NCBI GenBank assembly: GCA_949316235.1
Contig: OX438747.1
Span: 6,624,924 to 6,688,923, forward strand
Direction: 5' to 3'
Source: Oegoconia quadripuncta
Taxonomy: Eukaryota; Arthropoda; Insecta; Lepidoptera; Autostichidae
DNA length: 64,000 bases
Positions 46,883 through 55,947 of the stretch are shown piece after piece (within the stretch, counting starts at the first letter, position 1; each line of letters opens with the position of its first letter). Made by a program: the position numbers and the translations under genes. The notes under the pieces are model-generated. The model ran no database searches, was not told the origin of the DNA, and worked only from the letters and a program-made list of their open reading frames with translations.

Positions 46883-47440
46883 TGAAAGTAAATCGGTCTA
46901 CATTATAATCACTGTTACACAAAGTAGGATTTTTGGGAGCACTGTTCAAATGATTCTACTGCTACAGATCTATTCTGGCTGTTCCCCTTTGATTCCACCA
47001 ATGGGAAACGATTAATTAATCCTATTCTACTCTGCCCAGAAACCATTCCTACCTATCTTACAAGGAACTAAACGACAATAATAATTATTTACATACATTA
47101 TGGAAGATTTATAAACGAATTGCCTTAAAAAGCCCCGTCGCAACTGCAAACCAAACTGATTACTTAGTAATCCCCGACTTGCGCAAATTTAATTATGGTT
47201 CCTAGACCTCGCCTTTGTCATAAGGGGTTCGGCTTTGGTCGCTCGACCTGACGACTGACTGTAATTAATTTACGTGCTGGGAATCAATACAACAGGTATA
47301 AGTAAAACCGTAAGAAACAATGTACAAAGGTTATCTTATAGTAAAGTCTTATAAAGAAATATCTCTTATAGTATATGTATTTTCGAAGTTGAGTTATATT
47401 GCAAAATACGGTTGTTACATTAACGTTAATGTTAGATTAA
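46883..47440. other. Non-coding stretch, nothing recognised
   Basis: No coding or repeat signal that I can support. Confidence 0.45.
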
Positions 47441-47732
47441 GAGGTCGGAGGTCGCGGGTTCGATCCCCAGTGGGGTACATATTTCATTACTCGGTTTGGT
47501 TGGTGGTAGGGTATTTTAAATGTCCGCCTGGCTAGCTTACCACCATCTTATCTAAATCTGCCGCCAAGCAGCAATGTTAATAGCATTGTTGTGTTCCGGT
47601 TGTCACAGATAAGATAGCCAGTCCCCCAAATGTTTGGGGTTTCCGGGTCAGTACGCTTCCAGCTTCGACCTCATCTTCACTTAACAGCAGGTGTGATTGA
47701 GGTCAAGTACCAATCCGTTTTGCATAAAAAAA
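47441..47732 (+). mobile_element. SINE-A missing the start of its head
   Basis: Begins in GAGGTCGGAGGTCGCGGG with B box GGTTCGATCCC intact, then GGTTGGTGGTAGGG, TTACCACCATCTTATCTAAA, GATAAGATAGCCAGTCCCCC, CAGGTGTGATTGAGG and GCATAAAAAAA. Its body is the fullest of all copies. The A box is gone, so it is not expected to be transcribed. Confidence 0.88.
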
Positions 47733-48140
47733 GGGTTCATTCCGTTCAGTGGCACCCTTATTGGATAAATTAAAATTTCTTTTTAAATACAGAATAAAAG
47801 AAATCACTCTAACCTGCATTAGAGAAGTCTAAAAACTTATTATAAACTAGCTTATCGCCCGCGACTTCGCGTGCATGGAAAAACGTTATCACGGAAATTT
47901 GTTTATCCCCCGGGAACTGCTCATTTTATCGGGGTAAAAATATCCTTTATTTTAATGTAAGGTATGTTCTACCTCTATACCATGGTTCATACAAATCCGT
48001 TATCCATTTTGCCGTGATCGAGCAACAAATAAACAAATAAACACCAACAAACTTCCACATTTCCGTACTTATAATATTAGTAAGATAATACCTACATATA
48101 GGTATGATGGGGTTATTTTCCAGAATTCACGATTATATAA
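47729..48140. mobile_element. MITE family H, second copy, interrupted by a Helitron
   Basis: 47729-47846 (AAAAGGGTTCATTCCGTTCA, GTGGCACCC, ATTATAAA) and 48086-48140 (TAATACC, GGTTATTTTCCAGAATTCAC) match 38567-38720 in order. The right terminal repeat is lost. The left end abuts the A-tail of the SINE-A copy. Confidence 0.8.
47847..48085 (-). mobile_element. Non-autonomous Helitron (239 bp) inside a MITE
   Basis: On the minus strand it starts TCTTACTAATATTATAAG and ends GCGGGCGATAAGCTAG. CGCGA-AG-TCGCG forms the 3' hairpin. The host sequence is split exactly between A and T; the uninterrupted copy at 38567-38908 reads TATAAATAATACC across the same point. Both ends are therefore proven by comparison, not just by motif. 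Confidence 0.92.
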
Positions 48141-48149
48141 TTTATTATA

Positions 48150-48203
48150 CAACACAAGCCGGAACTAGATGGCATTGTGTGCATGTCCAGGGATATTTAT
48201 TTA
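48150..48203 (+). mobile_element. SINE-B 3' fragment
   Basis: ACACAAGCCGGAACTAGATG, GCATTGTGTGCATGTCCAGG and a TTTATTT tail. Confidence 0.6.
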
Positions 48204-48872
48204 AATGAGGCCGTTTTATAAATAATTTGAAATCTCGAAGCCACATGTGATACCCCGTCGGGCCACTTACCATCCGATTAAGGGTTGTACCTACGATTTG
48301 GTTTTAAATTTTAGAAACGTTAGGGCACTCTTCAGTGAGTTATCTGAGTGCATTTTTGATTTGTGTCTATTATGGTTTTTATTTGTCATTGTTAGTACTT
48401 GGTTTCTTAATTATTTATGATAAGCGGCAAAACTCTTGCCACTATCATTATGAGGGGATTGTGCTACTACATTGTTATAAATTGGCTTAGTATCAATCGT
48501 ATTGCTCTCGCACAACTCTTTACCATGTGTATTTCTACCATCAAGCAAACGACTTTCTTGCTGACATCTGTGAAGCTGGCCACCTAGCCCGAGTTCTTTG
48601 GTTCAGATAATTATTTCTATATATTATTTCAAAGTCCATCCAAAAATAGAAACGAAATACTTGTTACACACCCTGTTTCAAATCGAACACGAAAAAGCCT
48701 TCAGTAAATCCTCTCAATAGACTTCGTCACTTTCAAAAGGAGGACTTAGAAATGTAATTGGGCATAAGACGGGCACTATTAAAATCTCCCGCGTTAGCCG
48801 ACACAAAAGCCTACCTTTATCGTCGTGTTACTCGGTCGGTAGTTACGCCATTTACGTCGTGACAGCATTACT
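48204..48872. other. Non-coding stretch, nothing recognised
   Basis: No coding or repeat signal that I can support. Confidence 0.45.
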
Positions 48873-49107
48873 ATTTTTTTTTATTCAAAACGGGTTGACC
48901 TCAATCACACCTGATGTTAAGTGAAGATGAGGCCGAAGGTGGAAGCGTACTGACCCGGAAACTTAAATATTTGGGAAACTGGTTATCTTATCTTTGACAG
49001 CCGGAACACAACAATGCTATCAACATTGCTGTTTAGCGGCAGATTTAGATAAGAGGTGGTAGCTAGCCAAGCGGACATTTAAAATGCCCTACCACCAACC
49101 AAAAATA
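48873..49107 (-). mobile_element. SINE-A lacking the tRNA head
   Basis: TTTTTTTTTATTCAAAACGG, ATCACACCTGATGTTAAGTG, GGTGGTAGCTAGCCAAGCGG, CCCTACCACCAACCAAA. The sequence stops before the B box, which is usual for 5' truncation during reverse transcription. Confidence 0.85.
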
Positions 49108-49315
49108 CAAAAGGGTAACTAGTTACTCCATTGCAAAGTAAGCAAGCATGCTGCGTGTGCTTGCTCATGTCGACAGATTATTTCAAGAGCGACTAAATCT
49201 CAATCATGATAATATCGAAAATTTTGAAAATCCCGAGAAAGTATATGTAATATCATCCAGGTATTAAGATAAATTAGAAGAATAATTTTAATAGGGTTCC
49301 ATTAAGTAATTAAGT

Positions 49316-49386
49316 AAGCCTATAGTTGCTTACTGTGGAACTAGATGGCGCTGTGTGTATGTCTAAGGATATTTATTATTATTATT
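49316..49386 (+). mobile_element. SINE-B, heavily 5'-truncated
   Basis: TAAGCCTATAGTTGCTTACT, GTGGAACTAGATGGCGCTG, TGTCTAAGGATATTTATT. Closely similar to 15845-15955, so both may come from the same source subfamily. Confidence 0.75.
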
Positions 49387-50050
49387 CTCTACCTCCGGAG
49401 TGCATCATCAAACTTAACCAAATGGAACCACCACGTCTATATGGAACCACTCTGGTGTTAAACCCTATTAATTAATTAACATATTAATAAAAACAAACAA
49501 ATAATCATCAAAATCGGTTACCAATTGATGTAAAGATAAATGAAAATACAGATGAACCTCCTCCTTTTTTGATTGAAGTCGATTTAGAACTAAACACACA
49601 CACAACGCTGTCAAATACATAACACCCGTCCTTTTTCCTCGGTGGTTAAAAATAAGGAATATCTGACAAGACTGACGTGGAGCATGCTGCGTCGAAATTT
49701 ACACCATCTATTTATAGTGTACGTAGCCCCGAGATTGTTCCGCAAACTACTAGTAAATCCTTCAAAGTGTAATATATGTTCGCTTGTGGAATAAGGTTCC
49801 TGTTGATATTCAAAACTTTCCCTTTGATATAACACTACCAATATGTAGAGCTATTTTAATTAAAATAACCAATAACTCAAGCGATAAAAATTCATGAAAC
49901 TAACTGCTCAATTGTCAAGTTGTTTATTAGATTTGTTTTAGTATAATTAAGTACTTATCGCACTAAAGTGTAACCTTTTAGATTTTTGGGATTATTTTCG
50001 AAGGAAGTCTGTAAATTGGGTGGGTAGTTTAAAAAAGAGATCTCCAACAT
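49387..50050. other. Non-coding stretch flanking the LTR element
   Basis: AT-rich. The minus-strand frame at 49611-49841 shows no known motif. Confidence 0.4.
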
Positions 50051-50055
50051 ATTTA

Positions 50056-50190
50056 TACGGATGTGACTAACGGAGATCAGAGACGAGTGAGACACATGGA
50101 GTATGGATTATAACTGCTTTAATAAATGTAATATAATTGATTACAAGATCGATCATCTAACCTAGGTACATGCATATATATTACGCTACA
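50056..50190 (-). repeat. 3' LTR (135 bp)
   Basis: On the minus strand it runs from TGTAGCGTAATATATATG to CACATCCGTA. ATTAAA is the likely polyadenylation signal. The short AATATATAT run could act as a TATA-type promoter in the 5' copy. The end is TA rather than the usual CA if the ATTTA target duplication is used to set the border. The 7 bases ATTTATA are shared by both flanks, so the border has a 2-base uncertainty. Confidence 0.9.
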
Positions 50191-50200
50191 CGCCCCTTCT
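50191..50200 (-). other. Polypurine tract
   Basis: AGAAGGGGCG on the minus strand lies directly before the 3' LTR. It is the expected plus-strand DNA priming site. One C interrupts the purines near the border. Confidence 0.75.
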
Positions 50201-50205
50201 GGGAC

Positions 50206-50252
50206 AAAAAAAAAAAAAAATTTGAACAATTTTTTTTTTTTTTTTTTTTTTT
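50206..50252. repeat. A15 / T23 homopolymer pair in the 3' untranslated part
   Basis: Fifteen A (50206-50220), then TTTGAACAA, then 23 T (50230-50252). The two runs can pair. They sit between the pol stop and the polypurine tract. Lengths of such runs are error-prone in assemblies. Confidence 0.85.
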
Positions 50253-50293
50253 GCCATAAAATAAAACAAGTTGCTTTTAAGAACTTAAAATAA

Positions 50294-53200
50294 TCAATTA
50301 TTACACTCGTAAGGTTTAGTACGGTTCTTGTGAACAATGTCTTCTTTACCATTCATATCTATTTTTACATTTGTATTTAAATCTTCAATTACTTTAAATG
50401 GACCTAAATAGATGTTTTCAAATTTATTATTTTTCTCATTTCTTACCAATAATAAACTTCCTTTTTTATAATATACAGGTTTTACATATCGGTCATAAAC
50501 AGTTTTTCTTACAGTTTTACTTTTTAATAAATAATTTCTTGCATCTTTTTGAGCTACTTCAAGTCTATATTTTAATTGTTTCACATAATCTTCGTCATTA
50601 TACAATGGTTCAACATTTCCCAATTTTAAATTAGTTGGTAAGTTACATACTTTTCCATATATCAATTCAAATGGTGTATAATTAGTTTCAGAATGTACAG
50701 TCGTATTATAAGAAAAACACCAATACTGTAACCATGTACTCCAATATCTCGGATTGTTGTCTGTTTGTATTCTCAAGAACGCATTAAGCGATTTGTGTGA
50801 ATTTTCTAACGAACCTATCGATTGATGATGGTAAGCTGTGGATGAAAGTTGATTAATTTGTAAAAGTTTACATACCTCTTTCATTGTAGTACAGATGAAC
50901 TCCGTGCCCCTGTCCGTAGCTATCTCCCTTGGCACGCCGTACCGCAAAACGAAATTGTCCACAAAAGCCTTTGCAACACTTATACTATCTTTCGACTTTA
51001 GAGGATAAGCTTCAATATATTTACTTAATTCACACTGTAATGTGAGTATATACGTATGATTAAAATAATCCTTACATAAGGGCCCTACTATATCTAAATA
51101 TATTTTATCAAACGACGACTGCGCCGTTGTAGTAATTTCCATGGGCTGTTTAGTGGGTAAAGAATGTTTCTGTGTTTGACACTTACTGCATTTCTTTACA
51201 AACTTTTCAACATCTTCGTACATATTTGGCCAAAAATAATACTTTTTGATGTTATTCGCCATTCGTCTCATACCGGCATGACCGCTTGTCGGTAATAAAT
51301 GAAAATCGTTTAGGATAACTTTTTTGTCATCATCACTTGTTATTTTATTTAATCCTTTTACTATACAAATACGCGGGTACCCATTTTCACTTTGTATACT
51401 TTTATCACTGGTTAACCATTTTATAAACTTTAAATTATCAATATTTTTTACTATATAAATCTCATTTATTTTCATATTCTTGCAATATAAACCTAAATCT
51501 CTCACGAATGCGTCTCGCGCTAAACATGATCGAGAAAATGGATTTACATAAATTGCATATTTTTCAGGTACATAATTAAAAGTACTGTCTGAATTTTGAA
51601 TGTTTTTGTTATCAATCATAAGCTCAATACAATTTTTTGGCTTTCTAAGCATTTCTACAACTTTCGGATGATCAGGCCGATCGTTTGTTGAAATTTTATC
51701 AACCGGAAAATTGTTTTGATCTTCCATTCCCCTTTTCATACTCCTAGTCATAACTTGCACTGACTTTGTACTCAATTCATTTAATTCCTCTGATGTTACA
51801 ATAATTCGAGATAATGCGTCTGCAGCCACATTACTCGCACCTCTTACATACTCTATCACATAGTCATATTCTTCCATTGTTAGTCTAAATTTTAATAACC
51901 TACTAGAAGGGTTTGTGATACTAAATAAATAGATAAGCGGTTTATGGTCTGTATATATTTTAAATCGCTTGCCATATAAATAAGGTCTAAAATAACGTAC
52001 CGCCCAGACTATGGCTAAAAGTTCCTTTTCAACTGTTGGGTAGTTTATTTCAGATTTAGATAATGGCCTACTGGCATATGCAACTGGCAAGTCATTTTTA
52101 TTGCATAAGATTGCGCCTATTGCTTGGCCTGATGCATCTGTCCGTACAATGAACTCATTTTCTTTACTAAAATCAGGATATTGTAGAATAGGATGACTAA
52201 CTAATTTCTTTTTTAAATTTTCGAATGACCTGTCACACTCACTCGTCCATTCAAACTTCACCCCCTTTCTCGTCAGCTTATTAAGTGGAATCGAGATTTC
52301 AGCAAAATCTTTAATAAATCTTCTATAATAATTTGCAAATGCGACGAAGCGCTTAACTTCGTCACCATTCTGAGGTCTTGGGTAATTTTGTAATATTTTA
52401 GTCTTTTCTGGGTCTGGTTGAATTCCTTTTTCAGATACTATGTGTCCTAAGTATAACAACTCTTTTTTCAAAAATTGACATTTCCCAGGGTTAACCTTCA
52501 AATTGACTTTACGCAATCTTTCAAGAATTTCCATGAGATTTTTATTATGAGAGTCTAAATTACGTCCGAAACAGACTAAATCGTCCATATATACTAGAGC
52601 TTTTTCATAGTTTAAGCCTGCCATAGCTACTGTCATCATACGACTAAATGCACTAGGACTAATCTTTAATCCCATCGGTAGCCTTTTAAGTTGATATTGT
52701 TTATCCGTTATAAACGCAGTATACTTTCTACTTTCAGGTTGAAGTTCTAGTTGGTAGTAGCCTTGATTTAAATCTAAATGACTGAAATAAATTGCACCAG
52801 AAAGGGAATCTAATATCTCAACCATATTAGGTAACGGAAATTTATCATCTACAATTCTTTCATTAAGTTTCCTATAATCAATGACTACTCTCCACTTCTT
52901 TTGACCCTTCGTTTCACTCTTCTTAGGAACCAAAATCATTGGACTAGCCCACTCACTCTTACTCTCTTCTATTATGTCATCTTTTAACATCTTCTTTACC
53001 TGCAAGTCTATTTCTTGTTTTTGTGATTTAGGTAATCTATATGGTTTTACATACGCAGGTGTTACATTTTCTTTCAAGTGTATGCCTTGTTTATATAAAT
53101 TTGTTACCCCTAATTTATCTCCTTCTAAATAGAATATGTCTGAGTATTTTGCACAAATGTTTTCTATAGATATTTGCTCTTCCAAATTCATGTGGTCTAA

Positions 53201-53929
53201 TTTTAATAAGGAAAATAATTTTTTCACTCTATCTGCATTGATGGTTTCTTTGCTAAATGAACAAATTGAATAATCTTCTAAAGGTAACGTCTCAAGACTA
53301 AAATAACTGAGATTCACTACTTCATCCCTTGTGTTTAAAATTTTTATTGGAACTTTTCCTTTAATAGGGCTAACTATGATGCTAGCTAAAAAAACACCTT
53401 CGCATAACTCTTTTGATACAATCACACTATCTTGATTCGTATTTACATAAATATGATGTATAGTTTCACATCTAGGTTGCAAGGTAATGTAATTATTTCC
53501 CCCTAAATTTCCCATTTCTAAAGGGATCGAAAATGTGACATCCACTTTATTTATTGTTAAAAGATTCGTTTCAAAATTTAATATACATTGGTACTTGCTT
53601 AAAAAATCTTGTCCTAAAATTCCATTGGTGCGACAAGGTAAGTCTTTAAAAACATAAAACTTATGGTACAGCTTGCATCCAATTGAATTTAATTCTAAAA
53701 ATACAGAACCTTCTGAATAAGCATCACCTCCTATACCTTTAATATGTATCCGCTCATTACGGTAAGGAATGTTGCATTTAACCAAAACATCTTGCTTGAC
53801 GACCGAGAGTGATGCACCGGTATCAAGTAACCACGTATGACTGCTATTGTTTATGTTGAATGTGACTGAATTTAGATTGCCATAGTAACAAAGAACATTA
53901 TTAGGACCGAAAAAACTGACTCTGTGAAG
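50294..53929 (-). CDS. pol: pol: protease, reverse transcriptase, RNase H, integrase
   Basis: Copies the element RNA into DNA and inserts it. The frame is open for 1211 codons from 53929 (after an in-frame TGA at 53932) and has no ATG before the protease, so it is expected to be made as a Gag-Pol fusion. Numbering from 53929: protease active site LLDTGAS (Asp 36); RT with Asp 386 in FSHLDLNQGYY and YMDD at 447-450; RNase H Asp 598, Glu 636 (EKELLA), Asp 661 (YTDHKPL), Asp 704 (ADALSR); integrase zinc site His 877, His 884, Cys 914, Cys 917; integrase core Asp 946, Asp 1006 and Glu 1042, spaced D-35-E; then a GPF-type module (YLGPFKV) near the end. No chromodomain follows. Every catalytic residue is present and there is no internal stop. 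It lies in the +1 frame relative to gag with a 29-base overlap. Confidence 0.95.
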   Translation of the reverse strand, partial: LHRVSFFGPNNVLCYYGNLNSVTFNINNSSHTWLLDTGASLSVVKQDVLVKCNIPYRNERIHIKGIGGDAYSEGSVFLELNSIGCKLYHKFYVFKDLPCRTNGILGQDFLSKYQCILNFETNLLTINKVDVTFSIPLEMGNLGGNNYITLQPRCETIHHIYVNTNQDSVIVSKELCEGVFLASIIVSPIKGKVPIKILNTRDEVVNLSYFSLETLPLEDYSICSFSKETINADRVKKLFSLLKLDHMNLEEQISIENICAKYSDIFYLEGDKLGVTNLYKQGIHLKENVTPAYVKPYRLPKSQKQEIDLQVKKMLKDDIIEESKSEWASPMILVPKKSETKGQKKWRVVIDYRKLNERIVDDKFPLPNMVEILDSLSGAIYFSHLDLNQGYYQLELQPESRKYTAFITDKQYQLKRLPMGLKISPSAFSRMMTVAMAGLNYEKALVYMDDLVCFGRNLDSHNKNLMEILERLRKVNLKVNPGKCQFLKKELLYLGHIVSEKGIQPDPEKTKILQNYPRPQNGDEVKRFVAFANYYRRFIKDFAEISIPLNKLTRKGVKFEWTSECDRSFENLKKKLVSHPILQYPDFSKENEFIVRTDASGQAIGAILCNKNDLPVAYASRPLSKSEINYPTVEKELLAIVWAVRYFRPYLYGKRFKIYTDHKPLIYLFSITNPSSRLLKFRLTMEEYDYVIEYVRGASNVAADALSRIIVTSEELNELSTKSVQVMTRSMKRGMEDQNNFPVDKISTNDRPDHPKVVEMLRKPKNCIELMIDNKNIQNSDSTFNYVPEKYAIYVNPFSRSCLARDAFVRDLGLYCKNMKINEIYIVKNIDNLKFIKWLTSDKSIQSENGYPRICIVKGLNKITSDDDKKVILNDFHLLPTSGHAGMRRMANNIKKYYFWPNMYEDVEKFVKKCSKCQTQKHSLPTKQPMEITTTAQSSFDKIYLDIVGPLCKDYFNHTYILTLQCELSKYIEAYPLKSKDSISVAKAFVDNFVLRYGVPREIATDRGTEFICTTMKEVCKLLQINQLSSTAYHHQSIGSLENSHKSLNAFLRIQTDNNPRYWSTWLQYWCFSYNTTVHSETNYTPFELIYGKVCNLPTNLKLGNVEPLYNDEDYVKQLKYRLEVAQKDARNYLLKSKTVRKTVYDRYVKPVYYKKGSLLLVRNEKNNKFENIYLGPFKVIEDLNTNVKIDMNGKEDIVHKNRTKPYECNN
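53901..53929 (-). promoter_or_regulatory. Probable +1 frameshift region between gag and pol
   Basis: The pol frame opens at 53929 and gag stops at 53901-53903. Gag codon starts fall on coordinates equal to 2 mod 3 and pol codon starts on 1 mod 3, so a +1 (or -2) shift is required. Gag ends CAG TTT TTT CGG TCC TAA. TCC directly before the stop is the layout at which antizyme mRNAs shift +1 (UCC UGA). The T6 run a few codons earlier is another possible slip site. No experiment supports either; this is inference from sequence. Confidence 0.6.
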
Positions 53930-55076
53930 TCACACTATCTCCTTCGTTTTCGTTTTCCGTACAACTTTCAACTATATTATTTACTTGAGGTCTATTTTTC
54001 TGACCCCTAAAATATCTGCCACGAAAACTTTGGTACGGTGTATGAGACGAATTTTGACCTCGAAAAGTACTATTTTGCGGTCTGTGACCAACAGTATTCG
54101 TTCGATAAAACGTTGTCTGTCCCCTTGCGAACCCTCTGTTCGAACTGTGAAATCTACTACCGCGATTATAAAATTGTTGTGTACCCCTGGCGCGCTTATA
54201 ATTCATTAACATACCTGAATTTCCGCTAGAAATCTCCTCGTCCAAAGCTCCACGAATTGCCTCCTTCAATGATGTGTAATTTCGAGCTGCTATGATGGTA
54301 CTGATTCGAGAATTTCGAAGGCCATCGGAGAAACGTTTAATCGCGTTTTTCTCATTTACTGATTTTAAAATATCATATTTAGTCGAATCTCCGTTTGCCT
54401 GTGAAATGGTCAAATCTACAAATAATGTTTCAATTTCTTTACCAAAATCCTCCACGGTCTTTCCATCCTGTCTCGCGCATTGTAGTTGCTGCTGCAACGC
54501 GGTGTCCGACTTCTTGCTAAGTAGATGGTCGCGCATGTCCTTCACTAGATCTGGAACTGAATCATACGATCCACACAAACGCAATTTTGCACTTTCAGTA
54601 AGTCTTGATTTTAAGACAAATTGAATTAATTTATTTTTCTCCCCGAATTCCAACATATCAGAGTACATTTCTATATTACTTATTAGTTGCTTAGTAACCG
54701 ACTCATCATTATTAAGTACAGGTAGCAATGCGATTGCTGTTTTTAATTCGAATTTTTCCATTTTGGTGCCTTTTTCTATGTCTGAACACTCTGAAACCTT
54801 TTCTACGTGTGTACACAGCTGTACAATTTTTAAATAGTACTTATTTATTTTTTCACACAATTGGTCAATTTTTTGTACCTCTAATGAGCTAACACACTTA
54901 TTTTCTAATTTTACATAAAGAAGTTCTAATATATTATCTAACGCACTTTTTAATCTTTCAGCCTCTAAAATTTTTTCATTTTTTATTTTAGGTGTCCTCC
55001 TATCGGGTCCTAACTTAGTCAAATAGTCCTTCAAATATTTAAACTTTTCTAATAATTCAGTAAGTTCATCTGCCAT
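53901..55076 (-). CDS. gag: gag: capsid/nucleocapsid polyprotein, RG-rich C-terminus
   Basis: Structural protein that packages the element RNA. 391 residues from ATG at 55076. The first ~110 residues are lysine- and leucine-rich and probably coiled. Residues ~110-285 are the helical capsid-like part (ELKTAIALLPVL, FVLKSRLTESAKLRLCGSYD, VEDFGKEIETLFVDLT, AIKRFSDGLR), wording typical of insect gypsy-type Gag. The C-terminus from ~290 has repeated RG and FRG motifs (RGSRF, RGFARGQ, FRGRYFRGQ) and no CCHC zinc knuckle, so RNA binding probably depends on the basic RG tail. It stops with TAA TAA at 53903. The start context is weak at -3 but has G at +4. Confidence 0.93.
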   Translation of the reverse strand: MADELTELLEKFKYLKDYLTKLGPDRRTPKIKNEKILEAERLKSALDNILELLYVKLENKCVSSLEVQKIDQLCEKINKYYLKIVQLCTHVEKVSECSDIEKGTKMEKFELKTAIALLPVLNNDESVTKQLISNIEMYSDMLEFGEKNKLIQFVLKSRLTESAKLRLCGSYDSVPDLVKDMRDHLLSKKSDTALQQQLQCARQDGKTVEDFGKEIETLFVDLTISQANGDSTKYDILKSVNEKNAIKRFSDGLRNSRISTIIAARNYTSLKEAIRGALDEEISSGNSGMLMNYKRARGTQQFYNRGSRFHSSNRGFARGQTTFYRTNTVGHRPQNSTFRGQNSSHTPYQSFRGRYFRGQKNRPQVNNIVESCTENENEGDSVTSQSQFFRS

Positions 55077-55231
55077 TAATACATTTTGCCAGCACTTTGA
55101 AATTTAATAATTATTTAAAGATAAAATGCTGATTACAAATATAAAGTCATATTTATGACACAAGTTACACGAAACTAGGTATACCAAAAATAAAATTGAT
55201 TATGAATTAAGATATATTTATATTATAGTAC

Positions 55232-55778
55232 CTGTAAATTAATTAGATACCATTGTCTTCTTAGTCCATTTACGCCACTATCCGAAACACTACGCGCGAT
55301 ATTCACCAACGCAATAATTACGTAGCACTTTTTTTTATTTTTTTTATTTACTATGTGATTTGATATGATTTCCCACATTACACACATAAATGAACCAGCA
55401 GAGCTGCACAGGTGATTGAGAGCCTTATATCCTTATACAGGTGCTTCTCCAACTACTGCAGGTGGTTCCTGCCTTGCCCATCGACGAAAGTAACTTGTAG
55501 AGCGCCGCAGTGCGAAATTGTTTAGTTCATGTTGCATCCACGTTGTTTGCCACTTTCTATACATTCTGTATATAAACAGAATAACAGCGATGCCCAGTAT
55601 AATGCACAATATGCGTAAAATATTATGCATGGACACTACATTATCCTTGAGTCCATCAATTAATCCGGAAGAGTTATCGCCTGCCGCTGCATTTTGAGAT
55701 AGAAAAATTTGTTCTTTTTCATTAGATTGCGATCCGCCCATTGTTAAATATTACACACTGCTGCACTATAGGACTTAC
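55232..55778 (-). promoter_or_regulatory. Candidate intron that would remove the upstream ORF
   Basis: Read on the minus strand, a full-consensus donor GTAAGT starts at 55778, 37 bases before the ATG of the upstream ORF. A possible acceptor, TTAATTTACAG, ends at 55232, about 155 bases before the gag ATG. Splicing here would delete the 102-codon ORF and bring gag nearest the cap. The acceptor has only a modest pyrimidine tract. No transcript evidence is available. Confidence 0.3.
55433..55741 (-). CDS. ORF upstream of gag: small predicted myristoylated membrane protein
   Basis: 102 codons, ATG at 55741 in a strong context (A at -3, G at +4), TAA at 55433. The protein starts MGGSQS, which fits the N-myristoylation rule (Gly 2, Ser 6). 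Residues ~41-59 (ILRILCIILGIAVILFIYR) form one strong membrane segment, followed by a basic stretch (RMYRKW, ALRRS, FRRWARQ) and a short acidic/proline end. A type with N-terminus outside or a lipid-plus-helix anchor are both possible. It sits between the primer-binding site and gag, with a 356-base gap to gag. I recognise no family. I recall that Drosophila 412 has short ORFs ahead of gag but cannot check any relation. It could help Gag reach membranes; that is speculation. Confidence 0.75.
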   Translation of the reverse strand: MGGSQSNEKEQIFLSQNAAAGDNSSGLIDGLKDNVVSMHNILRILCIILGIAVILFIYRMYRKWQTTWMQHELNNFALRRSTSYFRRWARQEPPAVVGEAPV

Positions 55779-55932
55779 ACGTACACAGGTCCCACAATAC
55801 TGTTCCAGTAGAAGTACAGTAAGGAATAACATTATAACATAATGTTTATAGCACGGATAACTAATCATGTTTATAAGTTACATTCTATACAAGTCTTTTG
55901 GTATGCCGACACCCGAAACCGTTTGCCGCGCT

Positions 55933-55947
55933 CTGGCAGGGTCGCCA
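55933..55947 (-). other. Primer-binding site, tRNA-Arg type
   Basis: The plus strand reads CTGGCAGGGTCGCCA, the form of a tRNA 3' end including CCA, and lies 2 bases inside the 5' LTR. Insect tRNA-Arg(ACG) as I remember it ends CTGGCAGGATCG before CCA, one base different. Complementarity stops after these 15 bases. Confidence 0.75.

Noticed and set aside
50191..50293. Possible env gene downstream of pol
   Set aside because: Only about 100 bases separate pol from the 3' LTR, so there is no room for env.
50119..50352. 77-codon minus-strand frame over the poly-A/T tracts
   Set aside because: It overlaps the pol 3' end and homopolymers; a lysine/phenylalanine run is an artefact of the tracts.
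53785..53785. Pol start at the TTG codon 53785
   Set aside because: The protease active site DTG lies upstream in the same frame (53824-53816), so the protein must begin earlier, through a gag-pol frameshift.
54292..54624. 110-codon plus-strand frame, and others at 53985-54229
   Set aside because: They are antisense to the intact gag and have no motif of their own.
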